The notes under the pieces were generated by a model. That model saw only the letters and a list, made by a program, of their open reading frames with translations. It was not told where the DNA came from and searched no databases. The position numbers were made by a program, and so were the translations under genes. 64,000 nucleotides of DNA, from contig JAWNZC010000322.1 of NCBI GenBank assembly GCA_035771165.1, positions 9,561,001 to 9,625,000 on the forward strand. Direction: 5' to 3'. Positions 1-13,200 of the stretch are shown here, in pieces (the stretch's first letter is position 1; every line of letters begins with the position of its first letter). Origin of the DNA: Paragorgia papillata (taxonomy: Eukaryota; Cnidaria; Anthozoa; Scleralcyonacea; Coralliidae).

Positions 1-93
1 AGCCGCCTCACATCGGGCGTCCCGGTGAAACGCGGACCCCGTAGTCTCTCTCGGGGTTGCGTGTTTCACCGGGGCGCCCGATGTGAGGCGGCT
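1..93. repeat. Near-perfect GC-rich hairpin
   Basis: Two arms of about 40 bp are reverse complements around a short centre near 45-55; the outer 19 bases (1-19 against 75-93) match exactly. The repeat starts at the window edge, so it may be the end of a larger foldback element. No coding sense is apparent. Confidence 0.85.
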
Positions 94-1504
94 GCATTAT
101 TCGCAGGTTACGTTACTTATTGCCATAAACGACTTGTTTCAGTAAGGTGCGTCAATTCTGCTGCACGTGAACTTTCAACAATACAAGTCCCAGCAGCCAA
201 AAATAACATAGTTACTCACAATAGGCCCGGTTTGGTCAAAATATCAGAATTCGAAACGGTGTAGTATAAGTTTTGTGTGTTTTAAAACTAAAATGTGTCG
301 TCTGAATCTGAAAGACCAAAACTTTATAAACATTTTACAATGTTTTTCAGTAAGTACAAACATAAAATAAATGCGGCAAAATTCTCGTGAAAATTAGCAT
401 TTTACTAGAAAAAGCTAGTGCCGTAGTCTAATAGTTGCAAGCCGAAAACATTGGGCAAGAACTTGTTTTATCTGACAAAGTTCTAAAAAGAACCGTTAAT
501 CGTATAAAAAGAACGCTAGAACACAACATATTACATTTACTCTACGAGCCCTAAGAATGTTTATATACCTTTAGTAGTATTCGATCTCGTCAGTTTCAGT
601 TTAAATACACTGATTCCCGTAGGCCGCAGCAAAATAGGCATAAAACACCAGTATCCTTGTTCTTTTTAACATGAAATGAATGGTTTACTTGGTTTCACTT
701 CGGCCATATTGGTTTGGTTTGAACAAGAAATAGAACCTGTTTTACCAATAAATTGCTTTCTTTGATTGGTTAGTTAAAAAATAAAATTGGTTTAAAAACG
801 TGCTTTTGATTGGTCAAAATTGTTTAACAGTGATTTGGTTGCTGTGAGTGCATGAGCGAATACCGCATCTAGGAATGAAATATGATTTTTTCATTAATTT
901 AGGTACGTTAACGCATTTTCGGACAAAAAAACTATCCCAAGAGCTTTATGTCGACTTGCCAAATAATTAAATGAGATTAGACCGAAAGTCATTAGAGATA
1001 TCATGTTTTCCACGCAAACGTACGCGCAAGGAATCATGGTATATAAATGGATGAAATTTCTGGCTATGTGCAAGTCTTTATTTGTCAGATCTGATGCATT
1101 TGGTTTATGTGATTGATTAGCTTATATGCATGATGAAACATCAAGCCAATAAAATCAAAATGTAGTGCCAATCAATAGATTTATTTAATTTTACTCGACT
1201 AACACCATTGTATGTATCCACGCCACTCCTGTGTTAGATAATCCATGACCATGATGCTCTCATATAGATTTGAACCAGTTTGACTGTGTTTATACGTTGA
1301 ACTTGTGATTAACTTGTGCTGAATTTAAGCTAAATTATTAGATTTGATTCGATACAAGAGCGACGTCTAAACTAAGCCATATTGTTTATAAAACAGCTGT
1401 AGCACGTTGTCAAAATCTCAAAGTCCTATTAACTTACCCCATTACCATAGTATATGAGAATTATTTTAGATAAAAAAGTTTGTGGTTACACCATGTGAGC
1501 GTCT
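94..1504. other. No gene seen
   Basis: AT-rich sequence with many stops in all frames. I see no recognisable protein, RNA gene or clear repeat boundary. Confidence 0.5.
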
Positions 1505-1613
1505 AATTGGTTGATTGTTTGTTTCCGTCGTGTAGCGATTGGTTGTTTTAAAAATCCAACCAACGGACAAAACAATCAATCGCTACACGACGGAAACAAA
1601 CAATCAACCAATT
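1505..1613. repeat. 109-bp foldback (MITE-like) hairpin
   Basis: Left arm 1505-1549 and right arm 1569-1613 are 45-bp reverse complements with one mismatch around a 19-bp loop. Such compact palindromes are typical of small non-autonomous foldback elements. No target-site duplication was clear. Confidence 0.85.
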
Positions 1614-4093
1614 GCACGTGCACCGAGTCGAAAGCTCAAGAAAAAGTACATTGAATCCGGAGAACTCTTAACGAACATATATATATATATATATATATAA
1701 TGCAATATAGATCTAAACATGCAGCTTGAGAGTTATAATTCTTGGTTTTCATCTGACGTCACGGCGGCCATATATATAAGTGCACAGAAACAATGAAATG
1801 GCGGCCATATTGGTGCACAATCCTTATCCTATGGGAATTTAACTCTATTCTTATTCAAATATTTCCTATTGTTTTACCACCCCAACAGGGCCACCGATCA
1901 CGTGAGTGAAAATGATCCATAGCCTGCATGCGAGCAGGCTCAGAGTTATAAAGGTTCTTTAATTAGTATACAGGTTTCCTCTATTAATTGCATGTACATC
2001 TAGCGCCATATTATATTGTCAGATGCGTCAAACCATCAAATCCTGATTTTTTGACAAATTGAAGAGGTTTGTTTAAAACATTTTGCTGCGTGAGCATATG
2101 TTATTTCCGCTGGAAGTTAGGCCGAACAATGTTGGCATTTGTCCTGATGAAAGCCTGCACGAATCATCAATTCGAGTCGAAAACAATTTGTCACAATGCA
2201 AATATTCATTCATAGAGTTAAGGTGGTCTTTTTTTTATTCTTTTTCATATAAATAAAATCTACCTACACCAAGTTGTTGGGATAGTTTGTCTAACTTTAA
2301 AAAAATGTTTTTGTACATTGTTTCCATGGTTACCAAGATATGACATCCTCTATGGTGAATAGAGCGTACATTTATAAACATGATAACTAAATAAAAATAT
2401 GAAATAACTTTTGTTTAGTCACATACAACATTATCTAGGAGGTGAACTAGAATGTTTTCTCTAGTATTTAAATAGCGGCCACAATTAAGATTTTGCTTTC
2501 CGAATACAGGAAATGCCTTCAATTGTGTCACTAAAACTACCATTATTCTATAACAAGTGAACATAATTCAGTTCTTTAGTTTTAGTTCAATTCATCTCCG
2601 AGAGAAATGTATATACTGCATGTTATTCCTAAAAAATTGATAAAGATAGCTTAAATATTCATTGAGATATGCTGCATGAAATATCAGGGATCGGGCCATT
2701 TTTGAAAACTGAGAAAAACAGCTTTAAAGTTTAGATAAGAATGTTATGTCATTGTTCTTGGTTCGTCCCACAAGCCTTACAGCAGCAGTAAAACCCTAAA
2801 AGGGTTGAAATGCGATTTAGAACAAGAAAGAACTCAGAGTAAATTGCATTCCCACGCGAGTGTTATCCCGCCGGGCAGGGCCGTAGCCACCAGTACGGTT
2901 ATTCCGGTTTCGACCGGACCACTTTCCGGAGCACCAAAAATGTTTTTTTTCGAGGTTGTGCGTGATTATTATAGCTAGAGTTAGTTTAGAGGATAGTAAA
3001 TTAGGGTTAGTATTACGGTTAGTTTGTTAGGGTTAGTATTAGAGTAATATTACGGTTATCTTGCACTGCATATCATATTGATATATGATATGCAGGAAAT
3101 AGCGTTTCAGAGCCTTAGAAAATCAAGGGAGCATTTTCCGGGGAGCATTACCTCCGCCCCCCACCCCCCACCCCAAATTTCTCGTACATCCACCACGCCC
3201 AACCGGACCACTTCAAAATTGGTGGCTACGGCCTTGCGGAACTGGAAGCGCCTTATGAAGCGAGAGAAGTTCTATCTCAAGGTGTCACTCCGTTTAATTA
3301 ATGTGCGGCTGACTTTAAGGGACATCATGTAAAGTCTGAGTAATAGTCGATCTGCTTATGACTTTTCAAAGAACCGAGAAGTCGAACAACGCGATATTTT
3401 GTCGTTGTTTAATGGTGGAGGTTGCATCAAGGAACCGACGGAGACCCGAATTTTAGTCTAGGCTGTCTAGCTAAACCAAAACATTTAAAAAAAAATTTAG
3501 ATTGGCATATTATTGAGATATGTTAGTAAGTCTCTCGCCTATAGGATATGTTTGGCTTTTTGGTTTTGACCCCGAATTAAACTTTAAGGGGTTAAGTTCT
3601 CAATTCTTTAGAAACGGGGTTCAAAAAGTTCAAAAAGTATATCCAGAATGCAATTCGAGAGTAGTTTGCAGGGCGGTGATGGCCATGGGCTCTATGTTAT
3701 TGGTGTCTATATCTGTAGACTAGAATAAACTCAAGTAGCGTAATTGTTCTTTTAGTCCCTTGATTTTCTTCCTTTTTAGCCTTGATGTAATATTGCTGCT
3801 AAGTTAAATAAACGACTGAGTGTTTTGATACAATTAACAGTTTAACTGAACATTAACAGTGTACCGCTCCCCCCTGATAAATATATTGATCTTTGGTTGT
3901 CAATTTCATAACAGTTCATCTCACTCCAGTGTAAACAATCAGTTCCGTTTCTTCGAATATCTCCTTGTTTTTAGAAGTATACCCGACCCAAATCTTATGT
4001 CAAAAATAACTACGAGATGAAATGACACTGAACGTTTCGTAGCCCAAAAATAATCAAGAAATGTAACCTGTTTAACTGCCACATTGCTTCTTG
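1614..4093. other. No gene seen; simple repeats
   Basis: Contains an (AT)n tract near 1678-1699 and a degenerate GTTAGGGTTAGTATTA-type repeat near 2975-3060. The open frames at 3078-3332 and 3520-3723 resemble no known protein. Confidence 0.45.
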
Positions 4094-4623
4094 TTAAAGT
4101 GCCACTAACCTCAAAAAATTTTTTTCGCAAATCTAAAAGCCCTTATTGAGTGAATTAGGCCAGTGAATAAATTATTGGTATTGGACATTTCTTTGGTCTT
4201 CTGTAGTCCACCAAAGTTGCAAAAATTGGCATCTGCATGTCCCATGGCGGAGCAGGAAAGGGAATGGGTATATTCCTGGTGTGACGTCAGACAAATCAAA
4301 CAAGGAACTCCTTTGAGCTCTGTCTGCGGAATACATAGAATTTTTACATTGCGTTAGTTGGGAAAATGAATTTTCAACCCAAAAAATTCTATGTATTCAC
4401 CAGACAGAGCTCAAAGGAGTTCCTTGTTTGACTTGTCTGACGTAACACCAGGAATATACCCATTCCCTTTCCTGCTCCGCCATGGGACATGCAGATGCAA
4501 CTTTGGTGGTCTACAGAAGACCAACGAAACGTCCAATACCAATAATTTATTAATTGGCCTAATCCACTCAATAAGGACTCTTAGATTTGCGAAAAAAATT
4601 TTTTGAGGTTAGTGGCACTTTAA
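4094..4623. mobile_element. Foldback MITE flanked by TTAA
   Basis: A long inverted repeat, with left arm about 4098-4343 and right arm about 4380-4619, begins AGTGCCACTAACC and ends with its reverse complement. TTAA lies on both sides (4094-4097 and 4620-4623), the usual target of piggyBac- and Kolobok-type transposases. The open frames inside are mirror images of each other and are not genes. The element is non-autonomous. Confidence 0.75.
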
Positions 4624-4801
4624 AGACAAGAGTATGGGAAATATTGATGATTACTAAAGGCTTATTAACCGAGTGCGAGGTCTGTACGGGAAAGTATTTG
4701 CCTGAGGTTTTCGTACAGACCGAGCGACGAAGGAGCGAGGTTTGTGCGAGAGAAACCGGAGTACTTTCGAATTCCTCCAAATCACTCGAGTGTTTGCATC
4801 A

Positions 4802-5012
4802 GGTTATATAAACACAGGGCATCCATTTTCTATTTCTTTTATGAAATAAGGCTAAAAAATGTGCCGTGACATCACAACCGTGTTTACATAGCCTGATATA
4901 AACACGGTAATTGACCAATCACAGCGTGCGTAGGACGCAACCTATTTTATAAATATATATATATGTATATATATTTAAGAAATAGAAAATGGCCGCCCGT
5001 GTTTATATAGCC
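4802..5012. repeat. Inverted repeat with AT-rich centre
   Basis: Arms at 4802-4838 and 4977-5012 are near-perfect reverse complements flanking a centre with a TATA microsatellite. This is probably another small foldback element. Confidence 0.6.
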
Positions 5013-5184
5013 ATTACTATACAGTATCTACTTGAGTGAGTCTGGAAAGAGGGGAAAGCTGTTAAGCTGGAAACAGTGGAAGCACTGATTTTATATTATT
5101 AAACTGGATGTGGTACACGTATATTTATTTAAAGGGCATTGTCATATAAACAATAGCCTAATAGTTCTTCGCCTTCTTCCTCAT

Positions 5185-5552
5185 TAGGGACCTTAAGATG
5201 CTAGGACGACGACGGCGGTTAAAAAGCAACTCAAATTTTAGCATTAAAAATAAGTCACGGTTAACTGACTACTGTATTCAATACTTGAAGCTTGTTTTAT
5301 AATTTTCAAAGTGTTAAAACGGTTGCAGTGTCTGTGTTAAGGCAATCTCAGACAACAGTTCTCATCACTCCACGAGTCAACGTCGTCCTGAAGACGTGAA
5401 AATGCTCCGAGTGGCGTTGCATACAGAGCGAGGACGGTGTTCAGATTACTCTTGGGACTAGAAATTATTCATTATCTTTGTTTCGAAAGAAGAATGCTTT
5501 TGTTTGAAGGACGTCGTCCTCGAAGTTGCCGTCGTAGATCTTAAGGTCCCTA
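5185..5552. mobile_element. Small TIR element (TA-flanked, mariner-like MITE)
   Basis: The ends read TAGGGACCTTAAGAT and ATCTTAAGGTCCCTA, and the inner parts continue as an imperfect inverted repeat rich in GACGACG/CGTCGTC. The TA at each end fits a Tc1/mariner-type target duplication. It has no coding capacity. Confidence 0.65.
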
Positions 5553-6724
5553 GTGTCTGTAGAATACAAACTCCTCAATTTGCTATATATGAAATGAACT
5601 ATTTTTAAGTAATGATTTTATGTTTGGCTTATTAAAGCTTACTAGCATATAACTGTAGACAGACTGTAATAAAACCATATTTGAAATTAGACTCTAAGGC
5701 AGACTACTGTATACAGGCCGAGTGAGGCCACAGTAAGATGTCAAATGGTGGGTTGGTATTTTTGTTAACCTTTTGTTCAGAACTACACTGGCCAAATGAC
5801 CAGCCATCACAATTTTTGTTCCCATTTAACAAGATTTTGGCTCAGTCATTGACTGGTGACCAGACTGGCCATTATTTTGAGCCCTGCTAGAAGTTTTTAC
5901 TTGATGAGTAAAATTGTCTGGTATTAGAGTGGTTAGACAGTAAAAATAACAAAAGGAGCTGGTTTGGGTTCTTTGAGTAAGGCCAGTTAAAGAAATATTT
6001 CAGAATCTGTTTTTCATATAACATTATTTTTTTAGAAAAAAAAGGGGTGGGTGGTGGATTTATTTTTTGTTAGTAGTCTTTTTCGCTTTAGAAAATGGGT
6101 TAAAGGCTGTTTTCCATTTAGTACACTTCGATTGCACAAACAACAGACACTGTCAACAGCTATTGCATGTTGGAAGTTAAACGTCAATTTTTTTTCAAAG
6201 CCTATTATGCTCTACGCTCTTGTCTAGTTTGCTTTACCATCATATCAAATTTATATAAAAATCTGGGTTACATAAAAACAAAGGGTGTGGTTGGCTGGCT
6301 ATAAGAACACGATTTACCAGTCTTTCCTCATGGCCACCAAACATTGGTGTCCAACTTTCTGTCTGACACATTACCAATGTTAAAAAAAAAAGAAATTCCT
6401 GGCAGCCAAATTTTCAGCGTCTGGTGGTTACTAATTAACTTGTTGGGTGACAAAGGTTCCAATACATGTATTTCCACAATGCCAGCTAGATAACTCTAAG
6501 TCATTTCTTATGCAGGGATATTGTCAAGCACTAAGCACTTTTAGTAGTAAAAGCTCAAACTTCTTAAAGTGAGAAACTCAATTTCCTTTCAGTTTGAACT
6601 TTGTTTTCCACAAAATACCCAAAAATGTAATTTTTTAGTTTATACTAACTCTTTTATGCCAATTAAAAAAATATTTCTGCTTTTCATCACCCCAACAACA
6701 TCCGCTTTGTGACTTAATTGAAAT
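5553..6724. other. No gene seen
   Basis: AT-rich intergenic or intronic-looking sequence with frequent stops. I recognise nothing in it. Confidence 0.45.
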
Positions 6725-7199
6725 TAGGGCTGTAACAATTCTCATTCACCCACTGTTCAACAATTTAATTATGATTTTAAATACTGTGCACAGCCTTTTA
6801 AATTTGATTATTTTGATTTGATTATGGAATTTTTTCATCTTGAAACAATAATTTAACCATTTAATTACTAGGTAAAGGTATTGTAACTGTTAGGGGGTCT
6901 CTCAGAAATCCACCCAGTAAAAGATTGTGTTGATCCAGGAAATTGTTAACTCTTTTTTAACTCTGCCATTTTATGCAAAACCATACATTTTGACTATTCT
7001 CATCCCCAGAGCCCTGCTCATAAGTATACACTGTATTTATGACTTCCATCAGTCAGTAACATGTACCAACACTTCCTCCTGCTCTAAATTTGTTGTATTC
7101 AAATCCAATTTCAAATTGAATCAAAACTTGAAATGGAAAAATCAAAAATTGTACTGAAAAAAAATAAATCAGGAATTATATTGAATTGTTACAGCCCTA
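6725..7199. mobile_element. Small TIR element (TA-flanked MITE)
   Basis: The 17-base ends, beginning TAGGGCTGTAACAATT at 6725 and matched in reverse complement at 7183-7199, enclose 475 bp of AT-rich non-coding sequence. TA at both ends suggests a mariner-type MITE. Confidence 0.65.
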
Positions 7200-7989
7200 C
7201 TTGAAATGTGTTTTTTGTTACAGTAATGAACATATAATTATACACATATCACATCATATACCTGTATATTGTATACATTAATAAATCATAATGGTAGTTT
7301 ATCATAAATTACATGTCATGATTGTCATCTAGCTGTCCCTTATAAATGCTGTTAATTACTATACATGTATGAATAAAATGATTGTGTAGTTAGATCTACT
7401 GTAGCTTTTGCCCCCATAATTTGCACTTGCAGTAGTGAAGAAAATATTCATTTCAACCAAAACTGCCAAAGAAGTTTTAATAAAGGAATCAGCATATTCT
7501 GGGAAAAGTTTGGAAAATGTGCAATTGTTGACCAAAAATAGATGATATACTGTATTCATGCACAGTCATCCTAATCAGCAAAGAATAGTTTCATGTCAAT
7601 GATGAAGTCTCATGCTGCTAATTGTCACTCAAAAGGAAATAATCATAATTGCATAAACTAAAGCCAGTGGCATACAGTAAATTAAAGCTGCTGGGACCTT
7701 ACTTAAAAGCACTAGATTAGTGATATACTGTTGGTAGGTCATTAACAAGGCCCTGCACCCTACTGTATATAAATCACATTTTGGTTAACGATTACATGGC
7801 AAGAGGGCTAACCTGATTTGCTGGGATCCCTTGCATGAAATTCTTCATGAAATCATCTCATCTCAATAAAGTAGGCTGAAGAACAGCATGAGCTACTCAA
7901 GTCGGATATGCATTTGTCTAGTACTTGTACTTGATTACTGCTGTACTGTATGCATGTGAACAAATAAGGCTGGAAACATTTTTTAAGTA
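7200..7989. other. No gene seen
   Basis: AT-rich sequence with only short open frames that resemble no family I know. Confidence 0.4.
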
Positions 7990-8285
7990 CTGTTTAATAA
8001 ACGAGCAGGTGTGTTTTATCAGATATAAAGACACGAGGCGAAGCCGAGTGTTTTTATATCTGATAAAACGCGAACTGCGAGTTTACTGAACGGCTTCAAA
8101 AACGAACCACTTGGTAAGTTCATTGGCGTAGTAAGTTTGAAAAATAACCTTGCCTAAGCCGAGAAAATCAAAGCTAAAGTTTATGTAAATCAGGACGTAT
8201 CTTTATCACATATAAAGACACTGATTAAACTTTAATTTCTTTTGAATTTTCCTCATGAATTATTAATGAGTTTTTGAAACTATTT
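7990..8285 (+). repeat. Dispersed repeat, copy 1 (copy 2 near 62245)
   Basis: Contains facing TATATCTGATAAAAC / ATCAGATATAAA segments, then a stretch shared with 62245-62510, including GAGAAAATCAAAGCTAAAG and CTCATGAATTATTAATGAG. This is an interspersed, probably non-autonomous element in two diverged copies. Confidence 0.7.
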
Positions 8286-8379
8286 TTAAGACTTTTAAAA
8301 TACTGTTGATGCTCATCAATTCATGTGATCATAATTATTGCAAAGACTGTAGTCTTTGTGAAGACGTTTTAATGGGTCA

Positions 8380-8660
8380 GATAAGACAAACATGAACATC
8401 AGCTTTTTTGTGAACAATGCAGTACTTATCAACATAATAAATAACAGTGTAAAACTGCAGTAAAAGTAATGTATCTTAGCTAGTTTGCTTTTTAAAAAGG
8501 TGGCATTTACTACACTTGATAATTGCCAATTTTGCATTGAGCTCATCTACAGTGTCAAGTCAAAATATACTGTATCCTTGCTTACTAGGCAAGCCTGTTT
8601 GATGGAATTGCAACTTAAAACTCATTTTAGCTTATTTGGCCAGCTTGGTGGACAGGGCAG
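8380..8660 (+). repeat. Segment duplicated near 22930-23180
   Basis: The stretch containing AACAATGCAGTACTTATC and the following ~250 bp recurs with small changes at about 22930-23180. It carries no convincing gene. Confidence 0.6.
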
Positions 8661-9239
8661 CTCGTCCCATGTAATTGCCCTTTAAGTCTGTTTTGAAAGT
8701 TGAAAAATATGGAGAGAAAAATACTTTTATGTCAGTGATAAAAAATTCAGATTGGCCGGGGTACACTGCAATATATGTTTGTTTGGCAGTTCGGCCCTAT
8801 AAAATTGGTCAAAGCATACTGTGTTAAAATAAAAAAACTATGCGTTATTCAATATTACGTTAGGTGTAAGAACAGGACATATGAATATAAATTAAAATTT
8901 GGTCATTTGTTTGAGATTACAGCATTGTTGTGAATTTGGTTTAAAAGAGGTTTATTTATTGATTTTGTTTTTTCCGACCAAATTTCGCCCAAATTTTATG
9001 CCAACACTGTCAGAACATTGTCAGGTTGAAACCAATTTATAAATTTTCAGAAATACTGCGGGTGGAGTTAAAAATTTGCGGGGCACATGTAATCAGTACA
9101 GTGCATGCAGTACTGACAGTACAGTACAGTACAGTAGTTGAACTTATAAACAGCAATTTTGATTACTTTTCAAGAGTTTAGTTTTTAATGAATTCTTTGT
9201 TATTCTATTTCATTATATATAGTTAAGTACATACAATAC
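8661..9239. other. No gene seen
   Basis: AT-rich; contains a short ACAGT run at about 9117-9135. Nothing else recognisable. Confidence 0.4.
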
Positions 9240-9400
9240 TAGACGTGCTTTTTTAAACAATTTTTCTAGCTAACATGGGATAATCAGACAAGCAACAACA
9301 TTGTACCATATCAAGTTTTACTATCTTTGGAATGGTTAAGTTATGTTATGGGCTCTTTGGGTAGCCTAGCTGTATTTGTTATATCTACGGCTAGTCTACC
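9240..9400 (+). repeat. Single copy of the first half of the 23-24 kb repeat unit
   Basis: Shares the stretch from ACTAGACGTGC to TTTGGGTAGCCTAGCTG with each unit of the tandem array at 23177-24240, but without the gene-derived half of those units. It looks like the solitary ancestor or relative of the array. Confidence 0.6.
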
Positions 9401-9931
9401 CAAAGTCACTGTTCATAGCTGTATTACCTGAAGAGAATGACTCCCATGCAGACATTTATTTGTATTTTAAAATAGGATAATAAAATACCATTAATGTACA
9501 GAATGTCATCATGCCTGTAAGGCGTGCTTTTAGCGGAGTATCTACTGTATCACCTATTTATTTTTTTGTTGTAAAATTTACACTGAGTAAATTAAGGTCC
9601 GAAGAAGCATCTACATAAGTACATTTACATGTTATTATAATTTGCTTACATATTTGTAAGAATCCAGGCCCTCAGTATTGTGGGCACAATTACTGTGCCT
9701 TCTCAGATTCAGATCACATCGCACTTAACGCAACTACAGTACAGAATGATTTACAAATTTTATTACAATTAACTATTATTGATCAGTCTATACCTGTATT
9801 CGAATATGATTTTTGATTCGGAAGGAATGAATAGATTTACCCCGTTTCATGTGCGAACTATGGATTTGTCGTTGGTCCATGGCCAACCCTTCTGCAAACT
9901 TTCGGTGCAATAGTTTTTGAGATATCCTGGC

Positions 9932-10068
<137 letters not shown>

Positions 10069-10243
10069 GGCAGAAAGGGGTAAAAACATAACCTCCTGGG
10101 GGAGGTAAGTATGGTAAAGGTAAATACCAGGGGAACACTTTTTATATGCACTTTTTTTGAAGTGGGCTATGGGGGATTGGAAGATATAAACACAAACACA
10201 CAAGAGAAGGAATTGACTCTCAACTCACTCTCGTGTTTGCATC

Positions 10244-10247
<4 letters not shown>

Positions 10248-10279
<32 letters not shown>

Positions 10280-10290
10280 TAGATAGATAT
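10248..10290. repeat. (AT)n and (GATA)n microsatellite
   Basis: AT dinucleotides followed by GATA units. It abuts the left end of the 10291 transposon, and its last six bases form that element's AGATAT duplication. Confidence 0.9.
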
Positions 10291-13200
10291 ACACACCTAA
10301 AAACGCACGCTCTGTTACAGCATCCAACAGCACTGATATCAGGTCTGTTACATTATGATTCCATCAGGTCTGAACAGGAAAATGTAGCGACACCTGTTAC
10401 AGCTATAGTGACCACAGTCTGTATCAGCACTGATGTCAGGCGTGATACAGCGCTGATGCCATCAGACTGTAACAGCCATGATAGATCGCGTGGAAACGCG
10501 ACGTGACCCGCGCATGATCCACGACCCGTTCTCGATAAATTACTCGCGCGTTTACTCGAAACTCGCGTGGATTAATTATTCCACGCGTGGATAAACAAAA
10601 TGCCGGTACAAAAATTCCCCGGGTATACTCCGAAACTGGTTTACTGCCGAAAAAACTGAGAAAAAACTGGGGGAAAAAACGTGCACAGAACTACGACAAA
10701 AGCAAACTACGCGACAGAAACATCAGGTAACTATTTTTATTTTTTATGCTTATCAACTAAGATTTACAAAAATAAAGAGCATTTCACCACTATAAATCTT
10801 CATTTCGACGAATTTGTTATTTGTACACTTCGTTTTTCTAATTTATAGTACTGCAAAAAGAAAAGACAAATGATCAGGCATATAATCTTTACTTACAAAT
10901 CCAGGCTTGAGAAGATGCAAAGTATACGTTACGTAGCCAAAACTAGGAAAGAAGAAAAACATTACATTAGTTTTCAAATACTTTTTGTCAATATTAAAAC
11001 TATAAACTAAGGTAATACCTCATGTATAAACATTGCTGAGTTAATCTTGCAATCTACATTCTGCAGCCCATATTTATTAAATTCCTTCTTGTCACACTAT
11101 ATAAATTAGAGAAGACAAATATATATTTTGAGAAACTAGATACAATGTAACCTATCAATACAGTATATAAAGTTATTAAAGTACCTTACAACCTATTAAT
11201 GTATAATTTTTTTGTCCAGCTGGATACATAAGCAAATGTACACCTTTTAGATCTCAATATATTTTCTCCTTGCCTGGCCATACTGTATATAAAGAGAAGG
11301 AAAAAAAGACATTACTTTCTAAACTTTAAAAATGCTAACCTAATACACACCTGTTAGATTTTATTGTGGTTGTATTCTCTCCTTACCAGGGCAAGCTATA
11401 CAAAGAGAAGAAAAGAAAGACATTACTTTCTAAACTTTAAAAATGCTAACCTAATACACACCTGCTAGGTTTTATTGTGGTTGTATTCTCTCCTTGCCAG
11501 TTGCTAGGGCAAGCTATACAAAGAGAAGAAAAGAACGACATATTACTTTCTAAACCTTAAAAATGTTGACCTAATACACACCTGTTAGATCTCATTATAA
11601 TCATATTCCCCTTGCCAGGTCTGATGCTAAAACAAAACAAAAAACAAACAATGTTTAAAATAACAGTTATGCATAAGTCAATTCCAGCAATGACCACCTA
11701 CCCCCCCCCCCCCTTTTTTTTAATGCCAATGCCCTGGGTATGTGCAAAAAAGACCCTACAATGCCTCACCCGGGGCAAAAAAATGGATGCCAGGGTAGAT
11801 CAACACACTTTCCAAGGTGATATTTCTTTGCAAAACATGTTCAGTTTGACTCAAGCTTTGAGTAGGTGATGTATTTCGTGAGGATATTACATAAGGAAAA
11901 TCCATATCATTCAGATGCAAGGTACATGTTTTATAGAGCTCCCATCTTGTCTTCAATTTTCTCCATATTGTAGTGCAATCATTAAAATAATTTGAATGCA
12001 TCTGATTTGCATACACTACTGATTTGCATGTCTACTGATTCCCAAAGCATGTGTAGCAGCAACCACAATTGTATGTCTTTGGTCGCGACAATTTATGCCC
12101 AGCCCAATGCCCAGGGGTTGGCCCCGGGTAAATACTGAAAGACCAAATGCCCGGCATTGTCCCTGGGGCATGGGCATTGCTGGAATTGACTGATGCATTA
12201 ATTTTAAAATTATTATAAACTGTTTCATATTTAATCCAGGCCTTGTTTTTTTTGCCCACGACTCACTTGCAGTACATGTAATATATTATTTGTTGCCATA
12301 TCAGTTGATGAAGTTATTGCATAGAAATTTGCATGCTATAAAAAAAAGCAAAAACAAGTAAAACATCTTGTAAACTTTTCCTCTTCTGATTAACTGTGAA
12401 TAATACCACTCTAATAATACCACTGTACTAAGTTTTCAGATTATGTCTAATTAAGTTTGATCTTGAATATTTTTACAAAACATTTAGAAGACACAGTCAT
12501 TTTAAACATGTGGCATACATTGTCCTGTTATTAAATGATAAATATGAAACAAGAAATGTTAAATAAAATATCTCGTGCTATTTTGAATATATTTTAAATT
12601 TGGCTCACCTATACCAGTCTTTGTTTGTATAAGGGTAATTTATTGGTATGGAAAACAGCACTGACATTGCCAAGGGGGGCTGAGGGGGGAGAGACCATTC
12701 TCGTGAAAGGTTTAAATCCTTGGAGAAAGTTGGGGGGGGGGGGTTACAGTTGTTTTAAGGTCAAGTGAGTGGATCAGTAAATGTGTTATATATATATATA
12801 TAGCAGGCATGTATATGCTATAAATTACTAAGGGTCTATATAAAATGCCTCCAACTTGTTTTTACATAGGTTTATTAATAAATCTAAAGATATTCTGAGT
12901 ATTTCTGACGTGTATCATTCTATGTTCTGGTTTAATAATAGTAACAAAATTATGTAATTTATGGCTTTCAGATTGCAATACTCTTAAATACTTGTCTCAA
13001 AATGCAGGAAATAGTGTTTCAGAGACCCCAGAAATCCAATCCATTTTTTGAAGGGCAGACCCCCTAGGTTCTTGCCCCACCACCCCCCCCCCCCCCCCCC
13101 TCACCCAAGACCCTGGCTATGTTACTGGAAAACAGTTTTAATAAGAAAAACAACTTTTACTACCATGCATAATTGTAAAAAAATAATGAAATGTTGGTCT

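Noticed and set aside
2975..3060. Telomere-like GTTAGGGTTAG sequence
   Set aside because: Too degenerate and short to call an interstitial telomere.
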